A stretch of 64,000 bases of DNA from Amaricoccus macauensis (GCF_014201905.1 NZ_JACHFM010000005.1:62001-126000), one strand, 5' to 3'. Shown: positions 1-10,067, numbered from the stretch's first letter. Numbers and translations are program-made. The notes: generated by a model not told the origin, from the sequence alone.

Positions 1-2611
1 GCACCCGCATCTGCGCCCGGACGGAGCGGATCTCCTCGATGAGCCCGATCACCCAGTTCATCTCGGTGTCCGCGTCCGTCTCGACGAGTTCGGCGCCGTA
101 GGTCGGCCAGTCGGCATGAGCGAGCAGCGTCGCCCGCTCCCCGTCGGCGGCCCACAGCGTCTCGGTGATGAACGGCATGAACGGGTGCATCAGGATCAGG
201 CACTGGTCGAGCACCCAGGCCATCGTCGCCCGCGTCTCGGCCGCGCCCTCGCTCTGGAAGAGCGGCTTCGCGAGCTCGACGTACCAGTCACAGACCTTGC
301 CCCAGACGTGGGCATAGAGCGCGTTCGCCGCGTCATTGTAGCGATAGGCCCCGATCGCCGCGTCGAGCGCCTCGCGGAGCTTGCCGGTCTCGCCGACGAT
401 CCAGCGGTTCGCGGTCAGGGTCACTGCCTTCGGATCGAACGCCGGATCGGCCACGCAGCCGTTCATCTCGGCGAAGCGCGCGGCATTCCAGAGCTTCGTC
501 CCGAAGTTGCGGTAGCCCGCGATCCGCTCCTTGGAGAGTTTCAGGTCGCGCCCCATCGCCGCCATGGCCGCGAGGGTGAAGCGCACCGCGTCCGCGCCGT
601 ACTCGTCGATGAGTTCGATCGGGTCGAGCACGTTGCCGAGCGACTTCGACATCTTCTTGCCCTTTTCGTCACGGACGAGGGCATGGATGTAGACGTCGCG
701 GAACGGCACCTCGCCGACGATCGCGAGCTGCATCATCATCATCCGGGCGACCCAGAAGAAGATGATGTCGAAGCCGGTCACAAGGACGCTGGTCGGGTAG
801 TACCGCTTCAGCTCCGCGGTATCCTCTGGCCAGCCGAGCGTGCCGAGCGGCCAGATGCCGGACGAGAACCACGTGTCGAGCACGTCCGCGTCGCGGCCAA
901 GCGTGATGACGACGCTATCCGCCTCCTCGGGGAACGCGCCGCTCTCGGCCTCCGGCTCGCCCTCGAAGCGGACGACGACCCGCTCGCCGAGACGGGCGCG
1001 ATACCAGTTCTCCGCATCCTCGCGCACCGCGTCGGCGGTGGCGCCGCAGAACGCCCGGACCCGCCGGCCCTGCTCCACGTAGACATGCGGCTCGTCGGAC
1101 GCGGCCGGCGCCCCGGCGTCGTGCTGGATCCGCCCCTCTGGATCAACGTAGTCGCCGTACCAGACCGGGATCTGATGGCCCCACCAGAGCTGACGCGAGA
1201 TGCACCAGGGCTCGATGTTCTCGAGCCAGTGGAAATAGGTCTTCTCGTCGCGCTCCGGCAGGATCCGCGTGCGGCCATCGCGCACCGCGTCGAGCGCTTG
1301 TCGGGCGAGATCGGAGGTGTCCACGAACCACTGGTCGGTCAGCATAGGCTCGATCACCACCTTCGAGCGGTCGCCGAACGGCTGGGTGATCGGCTTCGCC
1401 TCGACATACGGCACCGCTTCGCCGTCGGCGTTCGTCACCGTGACGGCGAGACCGGCGGCGTTGATGTCGGCGATGACCGCCTTGCGCGCGTCGAAGCGGT
1501 CAAGGCCGCGATAAGCCTCCGGCACCAGGTTCAGGGTATCGACCTCGGCCCCGTTCGTGGGCGACCCGGCGGCGATCTCGCGCGCCCGGGCAACGGCCTC
1601 GGCGTAAGGCGTGCCGTCCGCCCGCATCCGCCCCCGGGTGTCCATCAGGCGGTACATGGGCAGGCCGTTGCGCTCCGCGACCTTGTAGTCGTTGAAGTCG
1701 TGCGCGCCGGTGATCTTCACCGCGCCCGATCCGAAGTCCGGATCCGGGTACTCGTCGGTGACGATCGGGATCAGCCGGTCGCAGAGCGGCAGCTGCACCA
1801 TCTTGCCGACGATCGGCGCGTAGCGCTCGTCCGAGGGATGCACGGCAACCGCACCGTCGCCGAGCATGGTCTCGGGCCGGGTGGTCGCGATCGAGATATA
1901 GTCCCGCGTCTCGCGCAGCGTGACGTTGCCGTCCGCGTCCTTCTCCACGTACTCGTAGGTCTCGCCCCCCGCGAGGCGGTACTTGAAGTGCCACATGTGG
2001 CCCGGGACTTCGATGTTCTCCACCTCGAGATCGGAAATCGCCGTCTCGAAGTGCGGATCCCAGTTCACCAGCCGCTTGCCGCGGAAGATCAGGCCCCGGT
2101 CATAGAAATCGACGAACGTGCGCAACACCGCGTCGTGGAAGCCCTCGTCCATGGTGAAGCGGTTGCGCGAGAGATCGAACGAGTCGCCGAGCCGCTTCGA
2201 CTGTTCGAGGATCGTGCCGCCCGATTCTTCCTTCCACTCCCAGACCTTTTCAACGAACGCCTCGCGGCCCATGTCGCGGCGGCTGATGTTGCCCGACGCA
2301 GCAAGCCGGCGCTCGACGACCATCTGCGTGGCGATCCCCGCGTGGTCGAGACCGGGCTGCCAGAGCACGTCATGGCCCTGCATCCGGTGCCAGCGGGCGA
2401 GGATGTCCATGAGGGTATGGTTGAAGGCATGGCCCATGTGCAGGCTGCCGGTGACGTTCGGCGGCGGCAGCAGCATGGAAAACGCCGGCGCGGGCTCGCC
2501 GTTCGGGCCGGGCCGCGCGTTCGCGCCGGCGCGGAACGCGTCCGCTTCTTCCCACCGGGCACTCACCTCGGGCTCGGCGGTGCGTGCGTCGAAGGTCTTT
2601 TCCATCGCCAT
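1..2611 (-). CDS. valS: valyl-tRNA synthetase (3' end cut by window edge)
   Basis: Charges tRNA-Val with valine in the cytoplasm. The minus strand is open from 2611 to the left edge, about 870 codons, so only the C-terminal tail (tRNA-binding coiled coil) is missing. Class I motifs are clear: HMGH at residues 58-61 just after PPNVTGSL, and KMSKS near 653-657. The editing domain lies between them, with [10 protein letters not shown] visible. The start MAMEKTF at 2611 has a GGGGAA element 9 nt upstream; the in-frame ATG at 2605 is an alternative. It is divergent from the molybdenum hydroxylase gene, leaving 137 bp for both promoters. The identification is secure. Confidence 0.96.
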   Translation of the reverse strand, partial: MAMEKTFDARTAEPEVSARWEEADAFRAGANARPGPNGEPAPAFSMLLPPPNVTGSLHMGHAFNHTLMDILARWHRMQGHDVLWQPGLDHAGIATQMVVERRLAASGNISRRDMGREAFVEKVWEWKEESGGTILEQSKRLGDSFDLSRNRFTMDEGFHDAVLRTFVDFYDRGLIFRGKRLVNWDPHFETAISDLEVENIEVPGHMWHFKYRLAGGETYEYVEKDADGNVTLRETRDYISIATTRPETMLGDGAVAVHPSDERYAPIVGKMVQLPLCDRLIPIVTDEYPDPDFGSGAVKITGAHDFNDYKVAERNGLPMYRLMDTRGRMRADGTPYAEAVARAREIAAGSPTNGAEVDTLNLVPEAYRGLDRFDARKAVIADINAAGLAVTVTNADGEAVPYVEAKPITQPFGDRSKVVIEPMLTDQWFVDTSDLARQALDAVRDGRTRILPERDEKTYFHWLENIEPWCISRQLWWGHQIPVWYGDYVDPEGRIQHDAGAPAASDEPHVYVEQGRRVRAFCGATADAVREDAENWYRARLGERVVVRFEGEPEAESGAFPEEADSVVITLGRDADVLDTWFSSGIWPLGTLGWPEDTAELKRYYPTSVLVTGFDIIFFWVARMMMMQLAIVGEVPFRDVYIHALVRDEKGKKMSKSLGNVLDPIELIDEYGADAVRFTLAAMAAMGRDLKLSKERIAGYRNFGTKLWNAARFAEMNGCVADPAFDPKAVTLTANRWIVGETGKLREALDAAIGAYRYNDAANALYAHVWGKVCDWYVELAKPLFQSEGAAETRATMAWVLDQCLILMHPFMPFITETLWAADGERATLLAHADWPTYGAELVETDADTEMNWVIGLIEEIRSVRAQMRV

Positions 2612-2748
2612 GGCTGCAAATTCCCCGGGGTTCCGTCCGGCGCGTCTCATAACGCCGCGGTCGGCCGAACGAAAGCCCGGCTTCAGGACTGGACGGGCGC
2701 GACGTGGCGGCTAGTGTCTCGTTTCACGCGAACAAGGGGAGGCGACCG

Positions 2749-5043
2749 GTGAGCAAGTTTGGAACCAGCCAGAGCGTGGCCCGCAAGGAGGACGTGCGCT
2801 TCCTGACCGGCGCCGGCACCTACATCGACGATGCGACCCCCGAAGGGGCACTCCACGCGATCTTCTTTCGCAGCCCCGTGGCGCACGGCCGGGTGCAGAC
2901 TCTCGACGTCGAGGCCGCCCGCGAGGCGCCGGGTGTGGTCGCGGTCTTCACGGCGGCCGACCTCGAGGGCAAGCTCCTGAACGAGATCGACGCGGCCGTC
3001 GTGACGAACCGCGACGGCTCGCATGGCGCGAAGCCGCGCCGGCCCGTGTTCGCCGAGGACGTGGTACGCTTCGCCGGCGAGGCGCTCGCCGTGGTGATCG
3101 CGGAAACCCGTGAGGCCGGGCTCGACGCCGCCGAGATGATCTCTGCCGACTTCGAGGAGCTGCCGGTCCATCTCGCGACGGCCGTGGGCGGCACGGCGAT
3201 CCACGACGAGGCGCCGGAGAACCTCGGCTTCGACTGGGCGCACGGTGACGCGGATGCGACCGATCGCGCCTTTGCGGCGGCGGCGCACACCACCCGGCTC
3301 GAACTCGTCGACAACCGCGCCAAGGCGATGCCCATGGAGCCGCGCGGCTGCTTCGCCGAGTGGGATGGCTCGCGGCTGCACGTGGCGTTCTCCGGTCAGG
3401 GCGTCTGGGGGCTGAAGGCCGAGCTTGCGAAGACCATGGGCCTCGAGAAGGCGGCCGTGCGGGTGACGACGCCCGATGTGGGTGGCGGCTTCGGCATGAA
3501 GGCCTCGGCCTACCCGGAATATTTCGCTTGCGCCTTCGCCGCGCGGGAACTCGGCCGGCCGGTGCGCTGGATGTCGACGCGCTCGGAGGCGATGCTGACC
3601 GATTGCGACGGGCGCGACCACGTGACGGTGGCCGAGGCGGCGTTCGATCCCGACATGCGCCTGACCGCGCTCCGCATCGACTGCGTGGCCGGGCTTGGCG
3701 CCTACAACGGCCCCTATATCCAGTTCATCCAGTCGGAACTCGCGCTCAAGGTGATGCCCGGCGTCTATGACGTGCAGACCACCTACTTCCGGGTGCGCGG
3801 CGTCTTCACCAATACGCCGCCGATGGACGCCTATCGCGGCGCCGGCCGCCCGGAAGCGATCTACGTCATCGAGCGGCTGATGGACGCCTCGGCCCGCACC
3901 CTCGGCGTCGATCCGGTCGACCTGCGCCGCCGCAGCTTCATCCCGCCCGACGCCTTCCCCTACAAGAGCGCCGCGGGCGAGCTCTACGACACCGGCGACT
4001 TCGAGCGCGTGCTGAACCGGGCGATCGAAGAGGCCGACCTCGCGGGCTTCGCCGCCCGCAAGGCCGAGAGCGCGAAGTCTGGCAAGCTGCGCGGCATCGG
4101 CCTCAGCTACTACATCGAGTCGATCCTCGGGGCGCAGAACGAATCGACCACCATCGCCTTCACTGACGACGGCATGGTCGAGCTTCACGTCGGCACCCAG
4201 TCGAACGGCCAGGGGCACGAGACGGTGTTCGCCCAGATCCTCGAAGAGCGAAGCGGCATTCCCTTCGAGAAGGTCCGCTTCGTGCAGGGCGACAGCGACC
4301 GGATCGCGAGCGGCGGCGGCACCGGCGGCTCGCGCTCGGTGACGATGCAGGGCAATTCGATCAACCACGCCTCCGACGTGATGATCGAGCGCTTCCGCCC
4401 GCTCGCCGAGGAAGAGCTCGAGGTCGCGGGCGTCGATCTCGTCTTCGAGGACGGCGCCTTCCGCGTCGCCGGCACCGACCGCGCGGTGGACCTGATGACG
4501 CTATCGGGCGTGGCGCGCGCGCGCGGCAAGTCCGATCTGCTGGTCACGACCGAGGAATTCACCGTCCCCGGCCGCTCCTATCCGAACGGCGCGCATTTCG
4601 CCGAGGTCGAGGTGGATGCCGAGACCGGCGGCGTCGAGGTGGTGAAGTACACCGTCGTCGATGACTTCGGCTATCTCATCAACCCGATGCTGGCCGCCGG
4701 TCAGGTGCACGGCGGCGTGGTGCAGGGCATCGGACAGGCCGTCACCGAGCAGGTGGTCTACTCCGAGGACGGCCAGCTCCTCAGCGGCTCGTTCATGGAC
4801 TACGGCCTGCCCCGGGCGGCCGACGTGCCGATGATCCCGTTCCACGCTGAACTCACGCCCTCGACCGCCAACGCGATCGGCATGAAGGGCTGCGGCGAGG
4901 CCGGCACGGTCGGCGCGCTCGCCGCGGTGACGAACGCCACGCTCGACGCGCTCTGGGACGAGGGCGTGCGCCACGTGGACATGCCCCTCACCCCGGTCCG
5001 GGTCTGGGGCTGGCTCCAGCAGGCCGGCCGCAAGGCCGCCTGA
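2749..5043 (+). CDS. xanthine dehydrogenase family molybdopterin-binding subunit (form II CoxL-like)
   Basis: Large subunit of a molybdenum hydroxylase, 764 aa. The N-terminal aldehyde oxidase/xanthine dehydrogenase a/b hammerhead is followed by the molybdopterin-binding domain. The active-site loop reads AYRGAGRPE near residue 361. That is the form II (CO-dehydrogenase-like) signature; true form I CO dehydrogenases carry AYxCSFR, so CO oxidation should not be assumed. GGGGF and QGQGHET-type cofactor motifs are present. I chose the GTG at 2749 because AGGGGAGG lies 6 nt upstream; an in-frame start at 2704 would add 15 residues. The usual small (2Fe-2S) and medium (FAD) subunit genes are not adjacent, so the enzyme's electron acceptor and substrate are unknown. 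Confidence 0.88.
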   Translation: MSKFGTSQSVARKEDVRFLTGAGTYIDDATPEGALHAIFFRSPVAHGRVQTLDVEAAREAPGVVAVFTAADLEGKLLNEIDAAVVTNRDGSHGAKPRRPVFAEDVVRFAGEALAVVIAETREAGLDAAEMISADFEELPVHLATAVGGTAIHDEAPENLGFDWAHGDADATDRAFAAAAHTTRLELVDNRAKAMPMEPRGCFAEWDGSRLHVAFSGQGVWGLKAELAKTMGLEKAAVRVTTPDVGGGFGMKASAYPEYFACAFAARELGRPVRWMSTRSEAMLTDCDGRDHVTVAEAAFDPDMRLTALRIDCVAGLGAYNGPYIQFIQSELALKVMPGVYDVQTTYFRVRGVFTNTPPMDAYRGAGRPEAIYVIERLMDASARTLGVDPVDLRRRSFIPPDAFPYKSAAGELYDTGDFERVLNRAIEEADLAGFAARKAESAKSGKLRGIGLSYYIESILGAQNESTTIAFTDDGMVELHVGTQSNGQGHETVFAQILEERSGIPFEKVRFVQGDSDRIASGGGTGGSRSVTMQGNSINHASDVMIERFRPLAEEELEVAGVDLVFEDGAFRVAGTDRAVDLMTLSGVARARGKSDLLVTTEEFTVPGRSYPNGAHFAEVEVDAETGGVEVVKYTVVDDFGYLINPMLAAGQVHGGVVQGIGQAVTEQVVYSEDGQLLSGSFMDYGLPRAADVPMIPFHAELTPSTANAIGMKGCGEAGTVGALAAVTNATLDALWDEGVRHVDMPLTPVRVWGWLQQAGRKAA

Positions 5044-5080
5044 TCCGGCCACGAGGGCGCGGCGCCCGCACGGCGTCGCG

Positions 5081-5862
5081 CTACGATCCTCCGTAGCAGA
5101 AGACCGGGACGACCGCCTGCTGCATGTCGTCGGGGATGCCGGCATCAAAGTCGGCGGGCCCGGCATCCTGACGCGGCAGGCTCGTGCCCTCCGCCTCCAG
5201 AAATTCCAGAAGCTCGGTCGCGGTGACCGCGTAGCTGGTGTTCTCGGGCAGCGAGCCGGTGGCTTCGGCCACCGCGATCTTGTCGAGCGTCGCAATGACG
5301 ACGCCGATCACCGTCCCGTCGAGGGCGAGGAGCGGCCCGCCGGAGTTGCCCGGGTGCACCGGCGCCGTGACCGTGACCTGACGCGGATCGTCGCCGAGGC
5401 CGACCATGGCGCTGATATTGCCTCCGGTCGAGTTCAGCGCCGTCGTGATCGTGCCGTAGAACGGATAGCCGAGCGCAATCACCCGCTGCCCGAGGCGGGC
5501 GTTGCCGGTCTGGTGCACGGCGATCCAGTGCCGCGACTGACCAGAAGCAGGACGTGCGCGTTGCGCACGATGGCGCCCGGTGCGTCGGCCCGCGCGGTGA
5601 AGGCTTCGAGTGCCCGCTGCGACCCGGCGCCGCACCGACCGTCGATCAACCCGACATAGCCGCCTTCAAGCGTCAGTCCGACCTGAAGGTAGCGGATGTC
5701 CGCGTCGGAGTACTCCCGGGCATCGAACTCGCGGGCCAGCTCCCCGGCCGCGTCGCGCGCCAGGGCCGCGGACCCGAGCGCGCCGAAGTACAGCACGAGC
5801 AGCAGCGTGATGACGCCGGGGCCAGTCCCCCGTCCGCCCAGCCAGACTCGAACGGCACGCAT
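5081..5862 (-). pseudogene. trypsin-like serine protease with peptidoglycan-binding-like N-terminus, frameshifted
   Basis: Two overlapping frames together resemble one secreted protease. The upstream frame (5862 down to about 5540) has a hydrophobic N-terminus and a peptidoglycan-binding-like segment (DIRYLQVGLTLEGG, DGRCGAGSQRALEAF), and ends near a NAHV motif that would carry the catalytic His. The downstream frame (about 5560 to 5081) has LGQRVIALGYPFYG and the serine motif HPGNSGGPL. The total length of 782 nt is not a multiple of 3. The stretch that should hold the catalytic Asp, tens of residues between NAHV and LGYP, is missing. An internal deletion that shifted the frame is the simplest reading; a sequencing error alone would not explain the missing segment. 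Confidence 0.72.
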
Positions 5863-5947
5863 CTCTCATCCCCCAGAACCCGGAGGAAGATTACCACGGG
5901 CACGCCGGCCATCGGAGCGATTCCGCGCAGTTGGGTGAATCGCCACT

Positions 5948-5966
5948 CCCCGCCCGATGGGCGGGG
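5948..5966 (-). terminator. GC-rich hairpin downstream of hslO
   Basis: A perfect 8-bp stem (ccccgccc / gggcgggg) with a 3-nt loop lies 48 bp past the hslO stop and 85 bp before the broken protease. It has no long T tract on the minus strand, so termination is an inference. Confidence 0.45.
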
Positions 5967-6014
5967 TTCTGTCACGCCTGCGTCCACGGAAGGCCTCGGG
6001 CCTCCCGCGACGGG

Positions 6015-6995
6015 TCAGTCCTCGCGGATGCCGAGCTCGGCGGGATCGAACTCGTAGTGCGCCCCGCAGAACTGGCAGTCGGCGGTGACGGTGCCGGCCT
6101 CGGTGGTCATCGTCGCGATGTCCTCGGCCGGGTACATGGCGAGCGAGGCCACGACCTTCTCCGGGCTGCAGGTGCAGCCGAAGCGCACGGCCTGGGTCGG
6201 GAAGACCCTAGGCTCCTCCTCGCTGAAGAGGCGCAGGAGCAGCTGCTCGGCGCCGACGTGCGGGCCGACCAGTTCCGTCGCCTCGACGGTCTCGAGCAGC
6301 ATCACCGCCCGGCTCCAGTTCTCCGCATCGTCGCCGTCGAGCATGTCCGCGGCGGCAAGCAGGCCGTCGGGGCCGGAGGCGGCCTGCTTTGCCTCCAGCG
6401 ACGACTTGGGCATGTGCTGGAGCAGAACGCCGCCGCCCCGCCACTTCGCGACGCCGCCCGGCGCCAGCGCCTCGCCAACGGCGAGGGCGAAGCGGGTCGG
6501 CAGCTGCTCGGACTGGGCGAAGTAAGTCTCGGCGCAATCGGCGAGCGACTCGCCGGCGATCGGCGTCATGCCCTGATAGGGCACGCTGCCCGCGCCCTGG
6601 TCGATCAGGATCGCGAAGACGCCCTCACCGAGCAGGTCGAACGGCCGCGCGACGCTGTCGGGCAGCGCATCCGGGTCGAAGCCGGCGTAGGCGCGCATCC
6701 GCGCGGGCGCGCCGTCGTCGGTCGGGCCGAAATAGTCGGTGGCGATGAGCCGGACCGGACCGTCGCCGCGCACCTGGAGGCTCAGCTTCCAGCGCAGCTT
6801 GATGGTCTGGCCGACAAGCGCGGTGATGAGCGCCGCCTCGGCCACGAGGGCGGCAATGGCCGGCGGATAGTCGTGCTGGCCGAGGATCGTCTCAAGCACG
6901 GTGTCAAGACGGGCTACCCGGCCGCGAACATCGGCGCGGTCGAGCTGGAAGGGCAGGATGGTATCATCCCAGGCAATGCGTCCGGCGAGTGTCAT
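6015..6995 (-). CDS. hslO: Hsp33 redox-regulated holdase chaperone
   Basis: Cytoplasmic chaperone switched on by oxidation, 326 aa. The C-terminal redox switch is intact: GCTCSPEKV and CQFCG supply the four zinc-binding cysteines in CxC and CxxC spacing. The N-terminal domain starts MTLAGRIAWDDTILPFQ. I place the start at the ATG at 6995, with GGGAGA about 5 nt upstream, rather than 17 codons earlier, where the extra residues do not look conserved. It is a single gene, convergent with nothing and followed by a hairpin. Its stress role fits the nearby rpoH, but the sequence shows no shared promoter. Confidence 0.95.
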   Translation of the reverse strand: MTLAGRIAWDDTILPFQLDRADVRGRVARLDTVLETILGQHDYPPAIAALVAEAALITALVGQTIKLRWKLSLQVRGDGPVRLIATDYFGPTDDGAPARMRAYAGFDPDALPDSVARPFDLLGEGVFAILIDQGAGSVPYQGMTPIAGESLADCAETYFAQSEQLPTRFALAVGEALAPGGVAKWRGGGVLLQHMPKSSLEAKQAASGPDGLLAAADMLDGDDAENWSRAVMLLETVEATELVGPHVGAEQLLLRLFSEEEPRVFPTQAVRFGCTCSPEKVVASLAMYPAEDIATMTTEAGTVTADCQFCGAHYEFDPAELGIRED

Positions 6996-7085
6996 GGAAG
7001 TCTCCCGAGTTGCCCCTGAGATAGGGTCTCGACCCGACGAGTGCAAATTCGGCCGTCGGTGCCGCTGCCCGATCAGCCACCAAGG

Positions 7086-7826
7086 TCAACCACCATCATA
7101 GCGCCAGCGGTCCATGCGCAGCTCGACGAGCCGCAGGCCCTGAGTGACAAGCGTGCCGATCGTGGCGAGGACGAGGACCACGACGAAGTACGGCGCCATC
7201 TGGAAGGTGTTGCCGTAGATCGCGAGCAGCCCCCCGAGACCGCGGACGGCGGTGTAAAGCTCGGCAACGACGGTGTTGATCAGTCCGATCGTGGCGCCAA
7301 GGCGGAGGCCGACAACGATGAACGGCAGCGCGCCGGGAAGCAGGATGCGGCGGAACACCTGCGCACGGGAGGCGCCGGCGGAACGCGCCATCTCGACGAG
7401 CTCGCCGTCGGCGTTGAGGACACCCGCATAAGTGTTGAGCACCACCGGCATCACCGCGCCAAGGAAGATGATCGCGACCTTCGCCTCGAAACCGAGGCCG
7501 AGAAGAACGATGATCAGCGGGATGAACGCGACCCTCGGCGTCGCCGCGAGCGCCATCACGTAGAGTTCCAGCGTCTCGCCAAGCAGGCGGAAGCCGCCCA
7601 TGAGCAAGCCGGCGGTGATCCCGACGACGACGGCGAGCCCGAGGCCCGAGGCGTAGACCGTGAGGCTCTCGAGCGTCGCTTTCCAGAGCCGGCCGTCCTG
7701 CGCCATGTCGACCGCGGCGTGGGCCGTGGCGAGCGGCGTCGGGATGAGCGCGCTGCCCGCATGGGCCGCGAGCCACCAGAGGCCGATGATGAGCGCAAGC
7801 GTGACGAGACGAAGGAGCGCGATCAT
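7086..7826 (-). CDS. ABC transporter permease, SsuC/TauC/NrtB type
   Basis: Inner-membrane permease of the BPD_transp_1 family, 246 aa, with about six hydrophobic segments. The cytoplasmic EAA-like loop is visible around EMARSAGASRAQVFRRILLP, which contacts an ATPase. The family imports sulfonates, taurine, nitrate or riboflavin-precursor-like compounds. No ATPase or substrate-binding protein gene is adjacent, so the substrate cannot be named. Its ATG overlaps the stop of the upstream DUF763 gene (ATGA, 7823-7826), implying translational coupling. It may borrow an ATPase encoded elsewhere or be the remnant of a larger transporter operon. Confidence 0.85.
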   Translation of the reverse strand: MIALLRLVTLALIIGLWWLAAHAGSALIPTPLATAHAAVDMAQDGRLWKATLESLTVYASGLGLAVVVGITAGLLMGGFRLLGETLELYVMALAATPRVAFIPLIIVLLGLGFEAKVAIIFLGAVMPVVLNTYAGVLNADGELVEMARSAGASRAQVFRRILLPGALPFIVVGLRLGATIGLINTVVAELYTAVRGLGGLLAIYGNTFQMAPYFVVVLVLATIGTLVTQGLRLVELRMDRWRYDGG

Positions 7827-9088
7827 TGGCGGCCGCGCTCCGCCGCGCGGCCCGGAGCGGGCTCCCAGCCAAAGACGCTGCGGCCGCCGAGGCCGTGGGA
7901 GGCGTCACGCTCGCGGGCGATGTGGGTGGCCAGGCTCGGGCCGGTGGCGGTGGCTTCGAGCGCCCGGGCCTGCGCGTCGAGGCGGCGGATCGCGGCGAGG
8001 CGGTCGTCCGATCCGAGGCGGGCGCGGGTCACGGCGTCCTTCAGGACGGAGATGGTGCGGTCGAGCACGCGGGTCGGTACCGGATAGGGATGGCGGTCCT
8101 TGCCGCCGTGGGCGAGCGAGTGGCGTGCCGGATCGGCGAAGCGGCAGGGCGTGCCGTGGATCACCTCGGCAACCATCGCCAGTGCCTCGACGGTGCGCTG
8201 GCCGATGCCCGGCACCAGCAGAAGCTCGGCGAAATCCGTCGGGCCACGATCCGCGGCGGCGGCGAGCGCCCCATGCAGGCGACGCAGGATGACATCGCCC
8301 TCACGCACGTCGTGATGCGCCGGCATGACGAGATGCGGCAGCAATGGCGCCTCGGGGGGCACGGTCTCGCGCGCAAGGCCGCCGCCCCGGATCTTCGCCG
8401 CTTCACGGGCGAGCCGGTCGGGGCCGAGGTCGGCGAGAAGATCGAGCTGCGCGGCGCGCGCCCCTGCCGCCCGATGGTCGGTCAGGTTGACGATCTCGCC
8501 CGCCGTCGGGCCCTCGATCGCCGCGTGTGGCGCGTCGACGAAGCTCGTGAGACCGGCGGAGCGCCAGTGGTAGCGGCGGGCAGTGCGGCGGGCGCCATTC
8601 ATCCCCTGCTGCACCACGACCCACCGGCCGTCGTCGGCGAGGATGAAGCCGTGGAGATAGAGTTCAAACCCGTCCTGCACCGCGGCGCTGTCCACCTTGG
8701 CGACGAGCCGGCTCGCCCTGGCGAGGGCCGCGCCGTCAAGGCCGGTGCGCTCCGCCACGGCGCCAAGCTCGTCCGGGGTGCGGCGCGATGCAGCGCCACG
8801 GCCACCCGCGACGGTGAGGCCGAGATCAGGGCGCCCGGCGAAACCGCGCTTCAGCGCGGCGAGGACGCTCGTGGTGATGCCCGACGAATGCCAGTCCATG
8901 CCCATGACGGCGCCGAACGACTGGAACCAGAACGGATGCGCGAGGCGGTCAAGGAACTCGTCCCGGCCGTATTCCAGCAGGATCGCCTCGGTGATCACCA
9001 CCCCGAGCCGGGTCATGCGTGCCCCGAGCCAGGGTGGCACCCGACCGGAGTGAAGCGGAAGATCGGCGCTGCCGGCGCGTCGCGGCAT
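7823..9088 (-). CDS. DUF763 domain-containing protein
   Basis: Protein of unknown function, 421 aa. The N-terminus RAGSADLPLHSGRVPPWL is the typical opening of DUF763. A helix-hairpin-helix-like stretch, LLLVPGIGQRTVEALA near residue 270, hints at nucleic acid binding, and a conserved SLAHGGKDRHPYPVP block follows. The C-terminal 80 residues are charged and helical. It is translationally coupled to the ABC permease downstream by a 4-nt overlap. Family membership is a recognition from sequence; any DNA role is inference from the HhH-like motif. Confidence 0.82.
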   Translation of the reverse strand: MPRRAGSADLPLHSGRVPPWLGARMTRLGVVITEAILLEYGRDEFLDRLAHPFWFQSFGAVMGMDWHSSGITTSVLAALKRGFAGRPDLGLTVAGGRGAASRRTPDELGAVAERTGLDGAALARASRLVAKVDSAAVQDGFELYLHGFILADDGRWVVVQQGMNGARRTARRYHWRSAGLTSFVDAPHAAIEGPTAGEIVNLTDHRAAGARAAQLDLLADLGPDRLAREAAKIRGGGLARETVPPEAPLLPHLVMPAHHDVREGDVILRRLHGALAAAADRGPTDFAELLLVPGIGQRTVEALAMVAEVIHGTPCRFADPARHSLAHGGKDRHPYPVPTRVLDRTISVLKDAVTRARLGSDDRLAAIRRLDAQARALEATATGPSLATHIARERDASHGLGGRSVFGWEPAPGRAAERGRQ

Positions 9089-9160
9089 GGGCGGGGGCCT
9101 CGGGATGGAACGCCGCCGAGCCTAGGCCGGAGCAGGCTCGGCTGTCGAGAGACCGGAAGT

Positions 9161-10057
9161 CTAGTTGACCGCCGGCACCATCCCGCGTTCGGCCGCGAGC
9201 TCGCGCATCTTCTTCTGCAGCTTCTCGAAGGCGCGAACCTCGATCTGGCGGATGCGCTCGCGGCTGACGCCATACTGCTGGCTGAGTTCCTCCAGCGTCA
9301 CCGGCTCGTCCTTGAGACGCCGCTCGGTCAGGATGTGGCGCTCGCGCTCGTTCAGCCCCTGCATCGCCTCGAGCAGCAGCGCCTGGCGCGTCTCGAGCTC
9401 GTCGCGTTCGGCGAACGCCGTCGCCTGATCGGCGTCCTCGTCCTCGAGCCAGTCCTGCCACTCGGCCGTGCCGTCGCCGTCGCCCCTGACCTGGGCGTTG
9501 AGGCTCGCGTCCCCGCCGGACATCCGGCGGTTCATCGAGATCACGTCATCCTCGGGGACGTTGAGGTCGTTGGCGATCCTCGTCACGTTCTCCGGACGAA
9601 GCTCACCCTCCTCGATGGCGCCGATCTTGTTCTTCGCCTTGCGGAGGTTGAAGAACAGCTTCTTCTGTGCCGCGGTGGTGCCCATCTTCACGAGGCTCCA
9701 CGACCGCAGGATGTATTCCTGGATCGAGGCGCGGATCCACCACATGGCATAGGTGGCGAGGCGGAAGCCCTTTTCCGGGTCGAAGCGCTTCACCGCCTGC
9801 ATCAGGCCGACGTTCGCCTCCGAGATGACCTCGGCCGTGGGCAGGCCATAGCCACGGTAGCCCATGGCGATCTTGGCCGCGAGGCGCAGGTGGCTCGTGA
9901 CGAGCTGGTGCGCCGCCTCGGAATCACCGTGGTCGACCCATGCCTTGGCGAGCATGTATTCCTGTTCCGGCTCCAGCATCGGAAACCGGCGTATCTCCTG
10001 CATGTAGCGCGAGAGTCCCTGTTCTGGGGACGGCGCCGGAAGCTTGTCGTAAGCCAT
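9161..10057 (-). CDS. rpoH: RNA polymerase sigma-32 factor RpoH
   Basis: Heat-shock sigma factor, 298 aa. The RpoH box QKKLFFNLRKAK lies after region 2.4. Region 2 shows AANVGLMQAV-like and TYAMWWIRASIQEYI motifs, and region 4 ends with [17 protein letters not shown]. The ATG at 10057 has AGGAGG 5 nt upstream. An RNA hairpin precedes the Shine-Dalgarno sequence (see 10068-10090). rluD lies 60 bp upstream on the same strand. Alphaproteobacteria often carry two RpoH paralogues; this could be either. Confidence 0.95.
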   Translation of the reverse strand: MAYDKLPAPSPEQGLSRYMQEIRRFPMLEPEQEYMLAKAWVDHGDSEAAHQLVTSHLRLAAKIAMGYRGYGLPTAEVISEANVGLMQAVKRFDPEKGFRLATYAMWWIRASIQEYILRSWSLVKMGTTAAQKKLFFNLRKAKNKIGAIEEGELRPENVTRIANDLNVPEDDVISMNRRMSGGDASLNAQVRGDGDGTAEWQDWLEDEDADQATAFAERDELETRQALLLEAMQGLNERERHILTERRLKDEPVTLEELSQQYGVSRERIRQIEVRAFEKLQKKMRELAAERGMVPAVN

Positions 10058-10067
10058 GGTCCTCCTG

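Noticed and set aside
116-2752. An 878-codon open frame on the plus strand antisense to valS
   Set aside because: It is arginine- and alanine-rich with no recognisable domain, and the minus strand encodes an unmistakable valyl-tRNA synthetase. High GC keeps antisense frames open.
2749-5043. Aerobic carbon monoxide dehydrogenase
   Set aside because: The active-site loop is AYRGAGR, not AYxCSFR, and coxS and coxM are absent nearby.
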